DNA of 64,000 nucleotides, from the NCBI GenBank assembly GCA_022836615.1, contig MU405212.1, positions 124,001 to 188,000 of the forward strand, read 5' to 3'. Shown piece by piece: positions 44,809 to 55,841 of the stretch (its first letter is position 1; each line of letters begins with the position of its first letter). The stretch is from Annulohypoxylon bovei var. microspora. Lineage: Eukaryota; Ascomycota; Sordariomycetes; Xylariales; Hypoxylaceae. Position numbers and translations under genes: made by a program. The notes under the pieces were generated by a model. That model did no database searches. It was given only the letters and a program-made list of their open reading frames with translations, and was not told the origin of the DNA.

Positions 44809-47800
44809 TGTGAGGTATTGGTTTTAGTGATAGGTGGCGTATAAGGTGGGTGGGATGATGATTCTTAACGAGTTTTCCAAGAATTGAGTAAACTACCAAA
44901 CTATGGTGACCTTCCACGCCGGGTTTAAATACCAGTCTATGGGCTTCGTGTCTCCTACGTACACCATTACTGATATGATGACCAAATTAATTTCTTCGGG
45001 ATTTATAGAGATCCATCGCAATCTGTTCACCTGTAGCTCTGTGTGGAGATGATCCATTGAAGACACGGGTAGATACCACTTGTACAGTAGCATCTACGCG
45101 ATCAGCTAGCCGTTCCTCTACAAGTGCGTGCCGAGAGAGGATACGTGCCGAGTCATTAGTCTAAATGTTCCACTATCTAGTCTGCCTCCCCACATTATAA
45201 ATACCGGTATCTACATCTCAAGGGGAATGCTAGATGGTAGATCTACAGTAGTTTAGAACCGGACTACTATGAAAACCTGACCTCCCTAGTATCCAAGTTT
45301 TAATGCCATATGACATCTGCCATGTTTTGAACTCGACCTCATTCATCAATTACTAGTAACTACCTAGTCTTCCGTGAGTAGTCTTTCATGAGCAGGTACC
45401 AAAAAAGAAAAACGCGAAAGTCAGTCGAGAGATTTACGAAATCGTATCGAATGATAATTCTGAAACACTGAAACACTAAGAAACCCCAACAAAGTAACTA
45501 AAACACGTGGAATTAAACTTCTTTGCCTCCGTATCCACTGAAAATTTGTCTCCTAGTTCAACATATCGGGAACATTTCCTTATTAGCAGTAGTCTAGTAT
45601 CTAGAATAGTGGTAATTTACGTCGGCAATCCACATTGCCACCTTATCCCATAAATATAGGCGGTAAGCAATTACTGATGAAATATCGGCGATAACCAGCA
45701 TATCGCCGCGCAAAGAGATAAAAAGAATATTATAACCTCTTCGGCCTTGGCGGATGCTACGACTATCTTCCAAGGCAGTAGTTCGTTGCATAGTTGCATT
45801 TTGTTATGCGGTGATTTTCGACTCATCCTATTGGTCAATTGCGCGGAGTATAATCCGAGTGCCCAATTGCGACTACGAGGTACCATCATCAACCTCCTTG
45901 ACTAGGTATGATACCAAAATGAGGTTATCATATACTCTATGATACTGAGATAAGAAGAGTTTCAGGTGTTAATGATGAGCCGAGGTATTTGATACGTTTC
46001 AATGCGTCTTTGAATGATCAACATGGGCCTGGTAATTATTAGGTAGGCCTAGGACAATTGGCAAGCGATTTTTCAATTCACAAAACAACAACATATAGAG
46101 ACTAAGTTCTGTTCAACTCAATCAGCTTGTGAGCTTTGAGCCAACCTCGGAGAATATTTGTCAAATACTGCCTCTGGTTCCAGTCGGTCGTCATCAACAC
46201 CACTAATAAGCAGACAGGGGCAAGACTTCCTCTGCCATCCACCAGTTCATATTTCTACATGTACTAGTTACAACATCCATAGTGTTTGATAGGTATGTAC
46301 ACGAGTATTCTAGCATCAGTCAGGGATGGAAATACAGCTATAGTTGCCTAATTTTACTAAAAAGAAAATAGACTGTCGTAATAGATGAGTTAACTACTCG
46401 ATACCTGGGGAACGAAAACGGAAGTATAACGCGTCACAGGGCTTGTGGCTACATGTTACGAGCGGTCCAGTTTCCGGTTCACCCCCCGAGTACGATTATG
46501 CTTGAGGGAGTCTTAGGAACGAGTTTTCACCAATGACTTGGTCCTTAGAGAGCGTCATGGCTCGTGGGGGAAGAACCAGGCGTTGAACGTATCCGGAAGG
46601 AAGTCGTATGAGCACAACTGGGTTGAAAGCCTAGAACACCAAGTGAAGATTCAGGTTCACTGTAACGCAGACAGCTCACACAGCCTAGGATGTGAATAAG
46701 CACCATCCTTATTTGCTTCTACCATCATTCACTGGGTCCATATCAGCTGGATCAGCATGACTAGCAGAGTACGTGAACCTGAGGTTCCATCCAGCTACCA
46801 CCTGTTCACTCGCACATCTAGAGCATACGAATACTTCTATCAACCCTGGTAAGATAGAATGTTACTTTAGTATCTTGATGATATTCATCGGGAGATGCTT
46901 CCGGAGTGGCATCAGATGGCGTGTGAATTCGAAAGCCTCCGAAGAGGAAAGAATATCTTTAACCATCTTGTGCGCAGATAACCCCTGAAATCACCCCAGA
47001 CCTCCTAGGGGAGCGGCCAGAACTACAGGCCGACTATAAACGCCAAGAGTGTTGAGTGTGTGCTTCTCCGCTCTCGGGTCCCGACAGGTATATCCTCCAC
47101 GCCTGAAGTTACGATGCCGGAAGCAGAGGACCGCCGACTAGGATACTGGAAGGAGATGTACCTACATGACCCGGAGTAATAGTGTAAGATCGGTGAAAAG
47201 ATAATCTTCAGCAGGGGGGCCGATGTGATAAGAAGGGTCATCTGGGCGTCGACGATAAGTTTGTGCGACGATGGCTCTCATCACGAAATGCACAATCGAC
47301 TACAAACGCATTCTCATGATCAAAGAAAGCGCATAACTAAGAATAGTATCGAGCTCTGGGGTTCCTCATAGGTCTAGCCTTATCGCCACAAGTGGGTGGC
47401 CTTCAGGGTTGCATCCCACACCGACACGTTATAAGTTGACCGAAAATGCACGGCCGTTTTTTATATATTTTCCACGTAATAACAAGGTATAGTAACGAGG
47501 ATATTAAATCCCTCATAGGTCTAGACGCTGAGTAGAATAAGCACTAACGAAGCCACTTAGTTATAACCAAAAGCACAGCGTTAACTAATTTCAGCTGTCG
47601 TATCGGATCATTGTGCGTGGGGAAAAGGGGGGAAGTCCTACACCTTGCGGATACTCCAACGAGCAAGCCGCTGACGTCAAAGGGAGGGTGTGACGAGCCC
47701 TACGCTCCTTAGATCTGGCGATTCGATGTGCCTAATCGTGGACATTAGGCTTACATGCAGCCGCGGCTCCCGTTTCCTGTACCCGGATCTCGGGTCCGGT

Positions 47801-48716
47801 CCGGACGGGAATGCCCACTAGCCCAATTTCTGGAATTGTCCCGAGGAAAAGTGCAAAAAACGATCGAAGTGCCTCTCGATGGCACTAGACAATTACGACG
47901 GTATACTTATCGATAATTTAGTAATAGCAACGATAATCAACCGCTCTGGTGTGCGGGGGTCCGTGTGATGAGATGGAGGCCGAAAAGAGAGCCAAAAGTG
48001 ACCTGTCAGAATTTCAAGATGCAATGGCGAGACCCCTTAACAACAACCCTGGTAGAACCTGCCCTAGGCAAATGAGTGACGGATGAAAGATACCGATAAA
48101 GTAGGTAATCGAAGAGTTGTCTTTCGACTCCAAAGCAGCATTGCGGTGACTAGGGCTGATGTAACTGTCCTATCACCCCCTTGCTTACCCGAGTACACAA
48201 TAATCTGAGACCTGTCGTGTCTCTATAGTCGCCAGTCTTCAGCCCTAACCGCCTAACCTAATCAGCAATCTCAGATAGAACGAATATCGCACACAAACTT
48301 TCGAAACACGACGCTTTGGTGGCCACAAAATGTATCCAAGGAGCATTAGTCTCAATATACTCCAACCTGACAGGGTTGATTCAAGTGTCTATGGTATTTC
48401 CTATGGTAAATAGAATCCAAGTACACCTATGTCTTAGACGCCGATGTCATCTCACCAAGTGACAAGACCGCGTTCAACCATAGGGAGTCACAGATACACC
48501 TTTCAAGGAAACCAGATTTTCATACCCCAAACGCCCGAATTTTGACATTAGTGAGATTGGAAAGACACTAGCTCATAACGCATCTCCAATCCAAAACACA
48601 TTGCACACTTGAAATCCTATTAGAAACCAATTCACTGCCTTGGTCATAACTCATAAGGCCATGTAGATCGAAAGAGAGGACCGATTGCCTCTCCTATCCA
48701 TGTCTTCAACCCATCA
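44809..48716. other. Gene-free region, 3.9 kb
   Basis: No credible gene in any frame. The stretch from about 46.4 to 48.2 kb is visibly less AT-rich than its flanks and might be a decayed insertion. A 14-bp direct repeat, CCTCATAGGTCTAG, occurs at 47364 and 47511. I could not identify LTRs, terminal repeats or protein relics. Confidence 0.4.
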
Positions 48717-49572
48717 TCAATAGTCATCCCAAGATGCCTCGCGTTTCACATCAACCCAATCCTCGTTAGGCTCATTTGATTGGCTCGGAAGCCCTAGATG
48801 AACTTGCGCATGAGGATGCATGTGAGGGTGTTCGCAATGTCCAGCTCCGTATTCGTCAAATGGATAAGATGGTGAGTATGCAGCATATGGTGGAACGGTC
48901 GGCCACATCGGATCGTTGTGGTCAGGGCACGGCGACTCGCGGAATTCGAATGAGTTCGGGGAAGTGATCATGCCGCTGCTAGGGCTAGACATGAGAGGTG
49001 GCGAGGGAGAAAACATATCGATGTCGCTGCAAGGAGTAAGAAGTCGAGGCTGGATTACACCAGAAGTATTTGCCATGTTTTGGATAGCCGACATTGGAAC
49101 AGGCCCTGGAGTGAGACGCGGAGTGAGGCGGCTCTCAAAGGTAGGATAGGGGCTCTCCTGTTTGATTCTCGGGGGAGGTGCCTCGATCGAATCATGAGGC
49201 TCGGGAGAATCTGGAGCAGGCTCTGACTTGACATTCTCATCTCTCCTTGCTCTCGGCTCCTTCTTCGACTTGGAAACCCGAGATTTCGACAGACCTGTTC
49301 GATTCCGTCGAGTCGGCTCAAGACCCAGCATGGCAGATCGGAAACGCGAATATCTCATCCGAGCAGCGTGGCCATTGGTGATCTTCTTGCCTTCGCCCAA
49401 GATTGGGTCGTGGGCGACCTGAGTCCAGTCGATCTAGATCATACGTTAGCCAGGTCTTGCGAGTTGCGACATACTTCGCCAGCATAGCTTCACTCACGTC
49501 CTTGAGGTTCTTCTGCTGAAGAATAGCAAACAGGAATCGAGTCATGGGGTTGTCATTGTTGGTAGTAGTCAT
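48717..49572 (-). CDS. Small Myb/SANT-like nuclear protein (member C)
   Basis: Two exons, 49498-49572 and 48717-49433, give 263 residues. Residues ~9-65 form the Myb-like domain: NPMTRFLFAILQQKNLKD, then after the intron IDWTQVAHDPILGEGKKITN and ARMRYSRFRSAML. The intron interrupts the domain before I-D-W, the same place as the first intron of member A. A basic region (SKSRVSKSKKEPRARR) follows, then a Pro/Ser-rich disordered stretch with IKQE and VKRE sumoylation-type motifs and a His-rich segment (HCEHPHMHPHAQVH). The first in-frame ATG is 49570-49572; upstream extension uses TTG. Probable DNA-binding nuclear protein. The DNA transposon at 50.3 kb lies about 0.7 kb upstream. Confidence 0.82.
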
Positions 49573-50283
49573 GATGGCGGTATTCTGCTGGCGCAATTGC
49601 TTGATAAACAGAGAGAAGGTGAGATTTTGAAGGAGGCGAGCGTTCTCAATAAGAAGTGCACAGCAGAGTGTAAGGCGATTGGAGACAGCAACTCGAATTC
49701 AAGAATAGTCTGAACAGGTGGAGTTGAAATGTAATGGGTGAGTCACGGAGTAAGTAGATGTGAAAGTCGGTGAGGGAGGGCGAGTGGAATATATGCCAAC
49801 GCTTCTAGATAAAGCTCCTAGAAAGCCTGAGAGGTAGTTTAGGGATCACATCAAGCTCGTCGATCGAATATGGTGAGGTGAGGTATGACGAGGGGGTGGG
49901 GCTAAGCAGTGGCAAGAGGAAGCCGTTTGATACCGAGATAATGGAGCCAAAGGGGTCTAAAGGGGACTATTTTTATTGTAAAAGAGCTAGGTCTAAGTCA
50001 AAAGAGGGAGAGGAACACATCTAGTTCCGTGCTGCTGGCTATATGATAGATCAAAAGGGTATAGACAGTTCGTAACAAGGCTGCTTTTAAGTGCTTGCAT
50101 GAAAAGCACGCTTGTTCACAATGGTATTCCATCATCAACGGATAGATATGGAGAACAGTATGAAAGACACGGTTGCCTAGCAACTCCGGCTCCAACGAGG
50201 CGAGCATCATCGACAACTTTGTCTTGGCCAAGAAGGAGATCAAGGGGTAAAGGGGACGAAAGTGGTCAAAAGGGATGGTGGGG
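49573..50283. other. Upstream region of Myb-like member C
   Basis: About 710 bp between the member C start codon and the transposon's left end. The last five bases, TGGGG (50279-50283), are the left copy of the candidate target duplication. Confidence 0.45.
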
Positions 50284-50330
50284 TATGGCGGCCTGTTCGT
50301 GAGACTGTGCCAAAAAAAAAAAATTCCGTT
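50284..50330 (+). repeat. Left terminal inverted repeat of the transposon
   Basis: Pairs with 55795-55841. Core shared segments are TATGG, GGCC, GTTCGT and TGTGCCAAAAA, then an A-tract ending in ATTC. Confidence 0.8.
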
Positions 50331-50954
50331 GGACATGCCTCAAAAGGGTAAAGCGTGGAAGAGCCCCACATCAGCCATCCACTTACTGGTTCATAAATCA
50401 GTACTTATGCTTCGTACGGATATTTGAATACAAAAAAATTTATATTTTTATATAGGTTATATGAAATAAATCTATTCATTATATAAGCATATATCATACT
50501 TATCTATCTTGCGAAACTTTTGATTTGATTTTTGATTCTATTTTGACTTTTTTACATTTATTTCAATATGTGATCGTATATTAGATATTATTATCGCTTC
50601 GTACGATATATATCGTTTCAATATTTCAATAACAAAATCAATCTCTTCAAAAACACAACTGAAATCTTCTTTCTCTTACTTACCCAGATACCCAAGTAGC
50701 TCTGTTTGTATAATATCATCATATTGGTCTTGAATAGGTATTAGAAATTCGTACGTTACACATACCCATTGTGCGCTTCCCGTTTGGTACCGAGAGGGCG
50801 AGTTGTTGGCGGGTAGGTGAATCAAGAGCGGAGCTATTTCGTTTGTTCCCATTGTTCCAACCTTGCCGAGTCTCTTATATAGAAATACTTTTATCTCATC
50901 GTACGAAAATTCAATATTTCCTCTTGCAACTCACTTATCTTCATTTTGATCAAA

Positions 50955-52301
50955 ATGGGTGATGCATGCCCTTCTTTTGACTCGTACGGTGCGTCTCACG
51001 CCCGTATGGCAAATAATAATATGAAATTTTGTCAGTTTTGCGGAACCTCGTTGCTCGCTCGTACGAATAGAAGCTATACTGGTGAAGATGACTCTGTTCT
51101 TATCACAGACGCGAGTTCATGGAAACCTAATGAACGATCCAAGAGACTAGCCTCGGACGAGCATCTCTCGCCAGCGGATCGACTTGCCCTCATCCCACGA
51201 CGTCCAGCCCCCCCTGCTCTCATCAAGAGAGAATATCCTGCTGCTATGTCTATTCCAGCTTCGTCCGATCCAAAGAATGGGTTAGCTACTAAATTTTTCT
51301 TGGAAGCAGCAGAGTTCTCTAATATCGTACGAGATAGGTCTACCAAGAAAAACCCTCCTCATCACTCGGCTGCCAATTGGTTTCACTTCAACATTACCAT
51401 ATCCATTACCAAATGGACGATCGACCATAATGATCCAATCCCAATACCTCGTTTCCATTTTGGATCCTTTCAAATTGTTCATAATTTTGATACTTCCATA
51501 CGAGGCACACGGATCACTGGTATCAACGATTGGTGGGATAGATTGGCCAGCGCATCCTTCGTCCGAAAGGATAATTTTGCCAGCGTATATCCTGTGGCGT
51601 TCTATAAGAACCTTACTAAGACAAGCTTCACTGACTTGAATGTTGAAGCTCAAGACGCTTCGGATGTTCGTACGGTTTGGGATAGTCTGCCTCCTACTAA
51701 ATCCCCGAGCGGCAAGCAGTATCGGAAGATTCACGTTACATTCCAGAATATAACGCATATACCTAAGGACGAGGATAGTGAGGCTGAATCTCGTACGAAG
51801 GCTGAGAGTGATGACGATGTTGATGAGCCAAGGGTGAAGATCAAGGAAGAGCCAGGAGTGAAGATCAAGGAAGAGCCAGTATCGAAGAAACGTAAAGCTT
51901 CTGCTTCGATGTCGGCCGGTTCACCCTTTCCACCCCATCGTCCGAGCCCCCCTAAACCTCAGTTTATGCGCTATGAAAGCGTATCATCTCTCGAGTCGCT
52001 GACAGACTTCTTTGGTCTTCGCGAGAAGGCGGAGGACGATTCTCGTACGAAAGAACCGAGTGCCTCACCTACTCAAACTGCTACAACGCCATCTCAAGGG
52101 CGTATTGCATTAACGCCGCCTATGCACCTACCCTTTCGTCCGAGCCCTGCTAATTCTCCAGTGGCTGTGAAGACTGTTGATCCGAAGGAAATAGAGAACA
52201 GGGGCAAGCAAGGAAAGGGTGAGAAGCAGGGAAAAGCTCCCGTACGGGTTTCTTCACGCTCTACTAAAGCTATCCCAGCATCTCGTCTTGGGGAGGAATG
52301 A
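50955..52301 (+). CDS. Transposon gene: novel CxxC/nuclear protein
   Basis: Intronless, 448 residues; family not recognised. The N-terminus has Cys5 and the pair Cys26/Cys29 in MKFCQFCGTSL, like half of a zinc ribbon. Residues ~100-270 look folded (NWFHFNITISITKWTIDHND, GINDWWDRLA, IHVTFQNITHIP). Then come a tandem VKIKEEP repeat (two sumoylation-type motifs, about residues 293-308), a KKRK nuclear signal and a disordered Pro/Ser/Lys-rich C-terminus. The upstream in-frame codon is TTG; ATG 50955 follows a leader. Several CGTACG copies lie in the coding sequence and twice give the peptide SRTK. It converges with the transposase gene. As the only + strand gene of the element it may be a regulator or DNA-binding partner of the transposase. 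Confidence 0.78.
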   Translation: MGDACPSFDSYGASHARMANNNMKFCQFCGTSLLARTNRSYTGEDDSVLITDASSWKPNERSKRLASDEHLSPADRLALIPRRPAPPALIKREYPAAMSIPASSDPKNGLATKFFLEAAEFSNIVRDRSTKKNPPHHSAANWFHFNITISITKWTIDHNDPIPIPRFHFGSFQIVHNFDTSIRGTRITGINDWWDRLASASFVRKDNFASVYPVAFYKNLTKTSFTDLNVEAQDASDVRTVWDSLPPTKSPSGKQYRKIHVTFQNITHIPKDEDSEAESRTKAESDDDVDEPRVKIKEEPGVKIKEEPVSKKRKASASMSAGSPFPPHRPSPPKPQFMRYESVSSLESLTDFFGLREKAEDDSRTKEPSASPTQTATTPSQGRIALTPPMHLPFRPSPANSPVAVKTVDPKEIENRGKQGKGEKQGKAPVRVSSRSTKAIPASRLGEE

Positions 52302-52467
52302 TTGGGTGATTAGGTGATGGAAGAATAGCTGGGGTTGGATTAGTGAAGTATGGTTCGTACGATTAATGTAACTAGGTAGATTTGGGGTGTCGTACGCTCA
52401 TTAATAGGTAGTTATCACTTGTGAGTTTTATTTTTGAACTTGAACATTACATTCGTCCGAAACATAT

Positions 52468-54276
52468 CTATTCCTCATGGTCTTCCTCTTCCTCATCGCC
52501 TTCAAATTCTCCACCTAAATCTTCATTATTACCAAGGCGTCTCATAAGTTCTTCAGGATCTTCGTCCGCTAAAGCATTGTCAAAGTTAAATACTGCTTCA
52601 GGACCTCCTTGGTTATCTGCTTGTTGTATGGCATCTTCAATATCCTCCATATCAGGGAACCCTCGAATTCGTACAAGCCTTTCTTGTAGCTCAGCTAAAC
52701 CACCTGCTGGGGGACCTTGAGATAAGGAAAGCTCATGCGGATTTCCATTGTCATGCTCAATTTGAAGTGCCGTACGAAGATGGTTATATGCCTGGACAAA
52801 AGGCCAATCATGGTCATCTTCTTTCGTACGATCTAATCCAATAGCAGGTGAAGTAAGGAATGCTTCACACCAAGCTAAAGTCTCGGCAGGAAGATATTCG
52901 TCGATATTTATATCGGCCAATACAAGCTCTATCTCAGCAAGTAACTCAATATTTACCTCAAGACCCCATTGTGAAACAAGATCGAGATTAGGGCAAAAGT
53001 AATTGTCTATTGGTCGTCCTCGTACGTTATTTGCCCTGTTTCGTTGCGGTCGAATAATATGGTTATTCCATCGTTCAACAAAAATGGCAACTTCTTTTCG
53101 TATGATAGGCATATAGACAGCAAGGAGAGCAATTTCGGAAGCAAAATCATGTTTTATCCAAAACCGATGATGCTCCATTCGCTCGAATAAACTCTATTAA
53201 CATATAAGTATAATATTTTTCTCGTACGATTATTAGGGAACTCACCTTCCAACGGCCGGTACAAGACATTAAAAGCTGTCCCCACCACCTCTCGATTCGA
53301 GTATTATCCATACTGCGGCCATACCAGAAACAATCGCCAAATTCGACAAGAGATCCGTCTTTATTAAGGTGTGATGCTCGTACGAGAGCCCAGTATGCTG
53401 CTGAAAGTAAAGGGAGTTCCTTTCCTCGATCAGCTCGAAAGCAACGAGGCACAAATCCCAATTGTCGTACGACCCGAATGAACTGGATTAGGGTTGAGAT
53501 TGCAGTGCTTCCACGATATCCAACGTGTAACCAAGTCATAAATCTCGAATATCCATCGATTGCACCGTACATATGAAAACCCCATCGAGAGAGTTTGTCG
53601 TGCCCGTCTACACACCAAACCTGATTCGGTCCATATACGATAAATTCTCCCTTTTCTCTGCGAGATTGAGTCGTACGACGATGGACTGCAGATGGAAAGA
53701 ATTCTCGAAATATCTCAAACAGTTGGTCCCTATTATTGTTAATATTATTATTTTATATGAAATATATAAGGGTTGTACGAACCGTGGAAAGTTTCTCCCT
53801 TTGCTGTCTCGAAGGGATTCATGAACATATCGTCGTCCGAGCTCACCTAGCCGCCCTGATTCGGTATATTCCTTCTGAAGAGCAGCTCTCATCTCGTTAA
53901 ACTGCTGCCGCTTTTCCTCATCTGTTCTCGGACGACGCTTGAGGCCAAGCTTCATTCGGATAGATTGTAACTGCCATCGAGAGATATCAAACCCTTTTTG
54001 GAGTAACTGGTCACACATCTTCTTATCGGTCGAGTTATATTGGCAAAATAGAACTTGGATTTCTTCTTTAAGTTCGTCCGATATATCATCTGCTTCAAGG
54101 TGCTTTTGCTTTTGTAATCCCCAGTCGTGAAGCGTACGATTGAAGGTTCTTAAAGCAGGTTTCCATTTAAACTGGCGTTCAAACTCTGATATCATATGTT
54201 GAGTAGTTTGGCCCTCTCGAAACCAAGCAGTAATCTGATCCTGATAAGGAGTAAAGTCGATAGGTTTTCTTCCCAT
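52468..54276 (-). CDS. DDE transposase with Clr5-like HTH and integrase core
   Basis: Three exons, 53783-54276, 53246-53729 and 52468-53193, give 567 residues without a stop. Residues ~7-55 (FTPYQDQITAWF, FERQFKWKPALRTFNRTLHD, WGLQK) resemble the fungal Clr5-type helix-turn-helix. The catalytic core is a retroviral-integrase-like fold: Asp206 in WCVDGHDKLSRWG, Asp265 in CFRADRGKE and Glu311 in SMDNTRIERWW. The acidic triad is complete, so activity is possible. The C-terminus is strongly acidic (GDEEEEDHEE). The first intron's donor is GTTCGT and runs into GTTCGTAC, a variant of the array motif. The first in-frame ATG is 54274-54276. It resembles the integrase-core proteins found scattered in fungi and animals; I cannot assign a named superfamily. 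Confidence 0.88.
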
Positions 54277-54582
54277 TTTGATGATAGAATATCGTACGAA
54301 TTGTGCAAGAAAATACACCAAAGGCAGATAGAATAAATCGTCCGACAAAGATTGAACACACTTTTATTCCTAATGAGTAGTTTAAGTACCTAAGTACATA
54401 TCTACGGCTAAGTGCCGTATCTCAGTTTTCCCATTGTTGTACGAAAGGAAGGTTGCCTACATATCCAGATACCTGCCTCCTGTTACTTCCCGCTTTTGAA
54501 TGCCCACGCCTTTTCTATTATTTTTAAATAAATATTAAGCTTCGTACGGCAAAGGGTTAAAAGAAAAAAATACGTACCTGCC

Positions 54583-55293
54583 TTACTGAGTAAGGAGATT
54601 CCCTTGCGAGCCTTCTCCAGCTTCTCCCCCAGCGTCTTGGTTTGGTTCGAGTGGCGCAAATTCGAGCTGTGTGTAAGGAGCCGAAGGAGCCGCATTAGGG
54701 TCATCTACACCGCCATCTCGTACGGTACAGCGAGCAGCATGGTCTCGGAATTTACATCCGGCGCAACATCCACCAAAATGGCCAGGGACTTTGACACAAA
54801 CTGGGAATGGCTTGCTGTATCCATCCGACGCTCGTACGGATTGTTTGCGGCAGGCTTCGCAAGGCAGAGAAACAGCAGTGCCGCGACTCGCGATAAGAAG
54901 GGCGTTGACATAGCTAGGCCTTTGTGTGAACAATTGCCGGGCTTTAGCTGAGCCTCGTACGATTATCACTGAAAACCCTGGAAGTTCTAGCAGCGCATGC
55001 TGTTTTGAATTGTGGCAGAATGGGGCTAGTTGTTGACCTCCGATAGGAAGGAGAATCAAAGGGTTTTGACCTGCTCGTACGGCAGTAACATTCGGATCAT
55101 CCCATCCATCTTGCGGCGCCAACTACTATTAGTATTAGTAATCGTACGCAATGAGAAGATTTCAACATACATCTATCTGGCCGCCTGGGTGGGGTATTAG
55201 GGCTTGGTTAGGATAATCGTCCGGGTTGTTACTAAGTTATATGTTAGAAGCATCAATATAATAAGATTATGAATTCTCGTACGAAGAAGACAT
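54583..55293 (-). CDS. Transposon gene: DUF3716-like cysteine protein
   Basis: Three exons, 55283-55293 (11 nt), 55171-55231 and 54583-55122, give 203 residues. The conserved part is VNALLIASRGTAVSLPCEAC, then FPVCVKVPGHFGGCCAGCKF and RDHAARC, whose C-x2-C ... C ... CC-x2-C ... C spacing matches the fungal DUF3716 domain, probably a zinc-binding module. The N-terminal half contains a hydrophobic beta-like stretch (LLELPGFSVIIVRG). The C-terminal 40 residues are acidic/Gly-rich. The donor of the 11-nt first exon is formed by a TCGTACGA copy. DUF3716 proteins are common, uncharacterised fungal proteins; here one is cargo or a partner of a transposon. Confidence 0.8.
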
Positions 55294-55794
55294 GGTAGCA
55301 ATAGCGACAACTAGTAATATCTATGTTGTTGAAAAACAAAGAGAGAGAAGAAAAAAAAAAAGGCAAATGAGGGGAAATATGAGGTAATAAAACCCCTCGT
55401 ACAAGTGACTTATCAGTAATATTATTTTGAAGCATGTCGGCGCCTTTTTTTACTAACTTTCAGCTTTAAAAATGGCCGGAAAAAACACCATTATTATATT
55501 CGTACAATTTTCAAAAAAATTTATATGTGTAATGATATTTCTTATGCAAACAATATTACAACCACACGTTTCGTACGATATAATATCATAATAATTTTTT
55601 TATTTCTATTAATAATCTTGTTAAGAAATATAGGAAAACACATGAGATTCCTTAATATAGGTTGTATAATTGAATATTATGACATTTATTTATCCGTACG
55701 ATTCGCGCATGTATTGACCTATCTATTATTTAGTACATAAAAATTTAATGACGCATACCCTCCTACCATATTAGGCATAGCCCCATTCCTTTTC

Positions 55795-55841
55795 CGAATT
55801 TTTTTTTCTTTTTGGCACACTTCGACGAACGGGCCACCATA
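55795..55841 (-). repeat. Right terminal inverted repeat of the transposon
   Basis: Reverse complement of the left terminus with several mismatches; followed by TGGGG (55842-55846), the right copy of the candidate target duplication. Confidence 0.8.

Larger units (their letters stand above)
50413..55700. repeat. Dispersed CGTACG array (about 31 sites)
   Basis: CGTACG was found by eye at about 31 positions, including 50413, 50599, 50900, 51060, 51792, 52043, 52241, 52391, 53021, 53379, 53672, 54292, 54832, 55278, 55572 and 55695. About half extend to the palindrome TCGTACGA. A one-base variant CGTCCG/CGGACG adds roughly a dozen. About one CGTACG is expected in 5.3 kb of this composition. Sites occur in exons, introns, spacers and near both ends, with mean spacing of about 170 bp. 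The likely role is binding by the element's own proteins; this is inference. Confidence 0.88.
50284..55841. mobile_element. Apparently intact DNA transposon with integrase-fold transposase
   Basis: About 5558 bp. The left end (TATGGCGGCCTGTTCGT...) and the reverse complement of the right end (TATGGTGGCCCGTTCGT...) align over about 33 bases with six or so mismatches. Both continue into GTGCC, an A-tract and ATTC. The 5-bp TGGGG flanks both ends (50279-50283, 55842-55846), a candidate target duplication. Inside are three genes: a novel nuclear protein (+), a three-exon DDE transposase (-) and a DUF3716-like protein (-). All frames are intact, so it may be recent or active. The hexamer CGTACG recurs about 31 times from 50413 to 55700, the same limits as the element. 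A shorter boundary with a 3-bp ACT duplication (50307-55818) is a less likely alternative. Confidence 0.85.

Noticed and set aside
50307..55818. Shorter transposon boundaries at GTGCC...GGCAC with a 3-bp ACT duplication
   Set aside because: Inverted-repeat similarity continues outward for another ~23 bases to TATGG/CCATA, and the longer boundary has a better 5-bp duplication. Kept only as an alternative.
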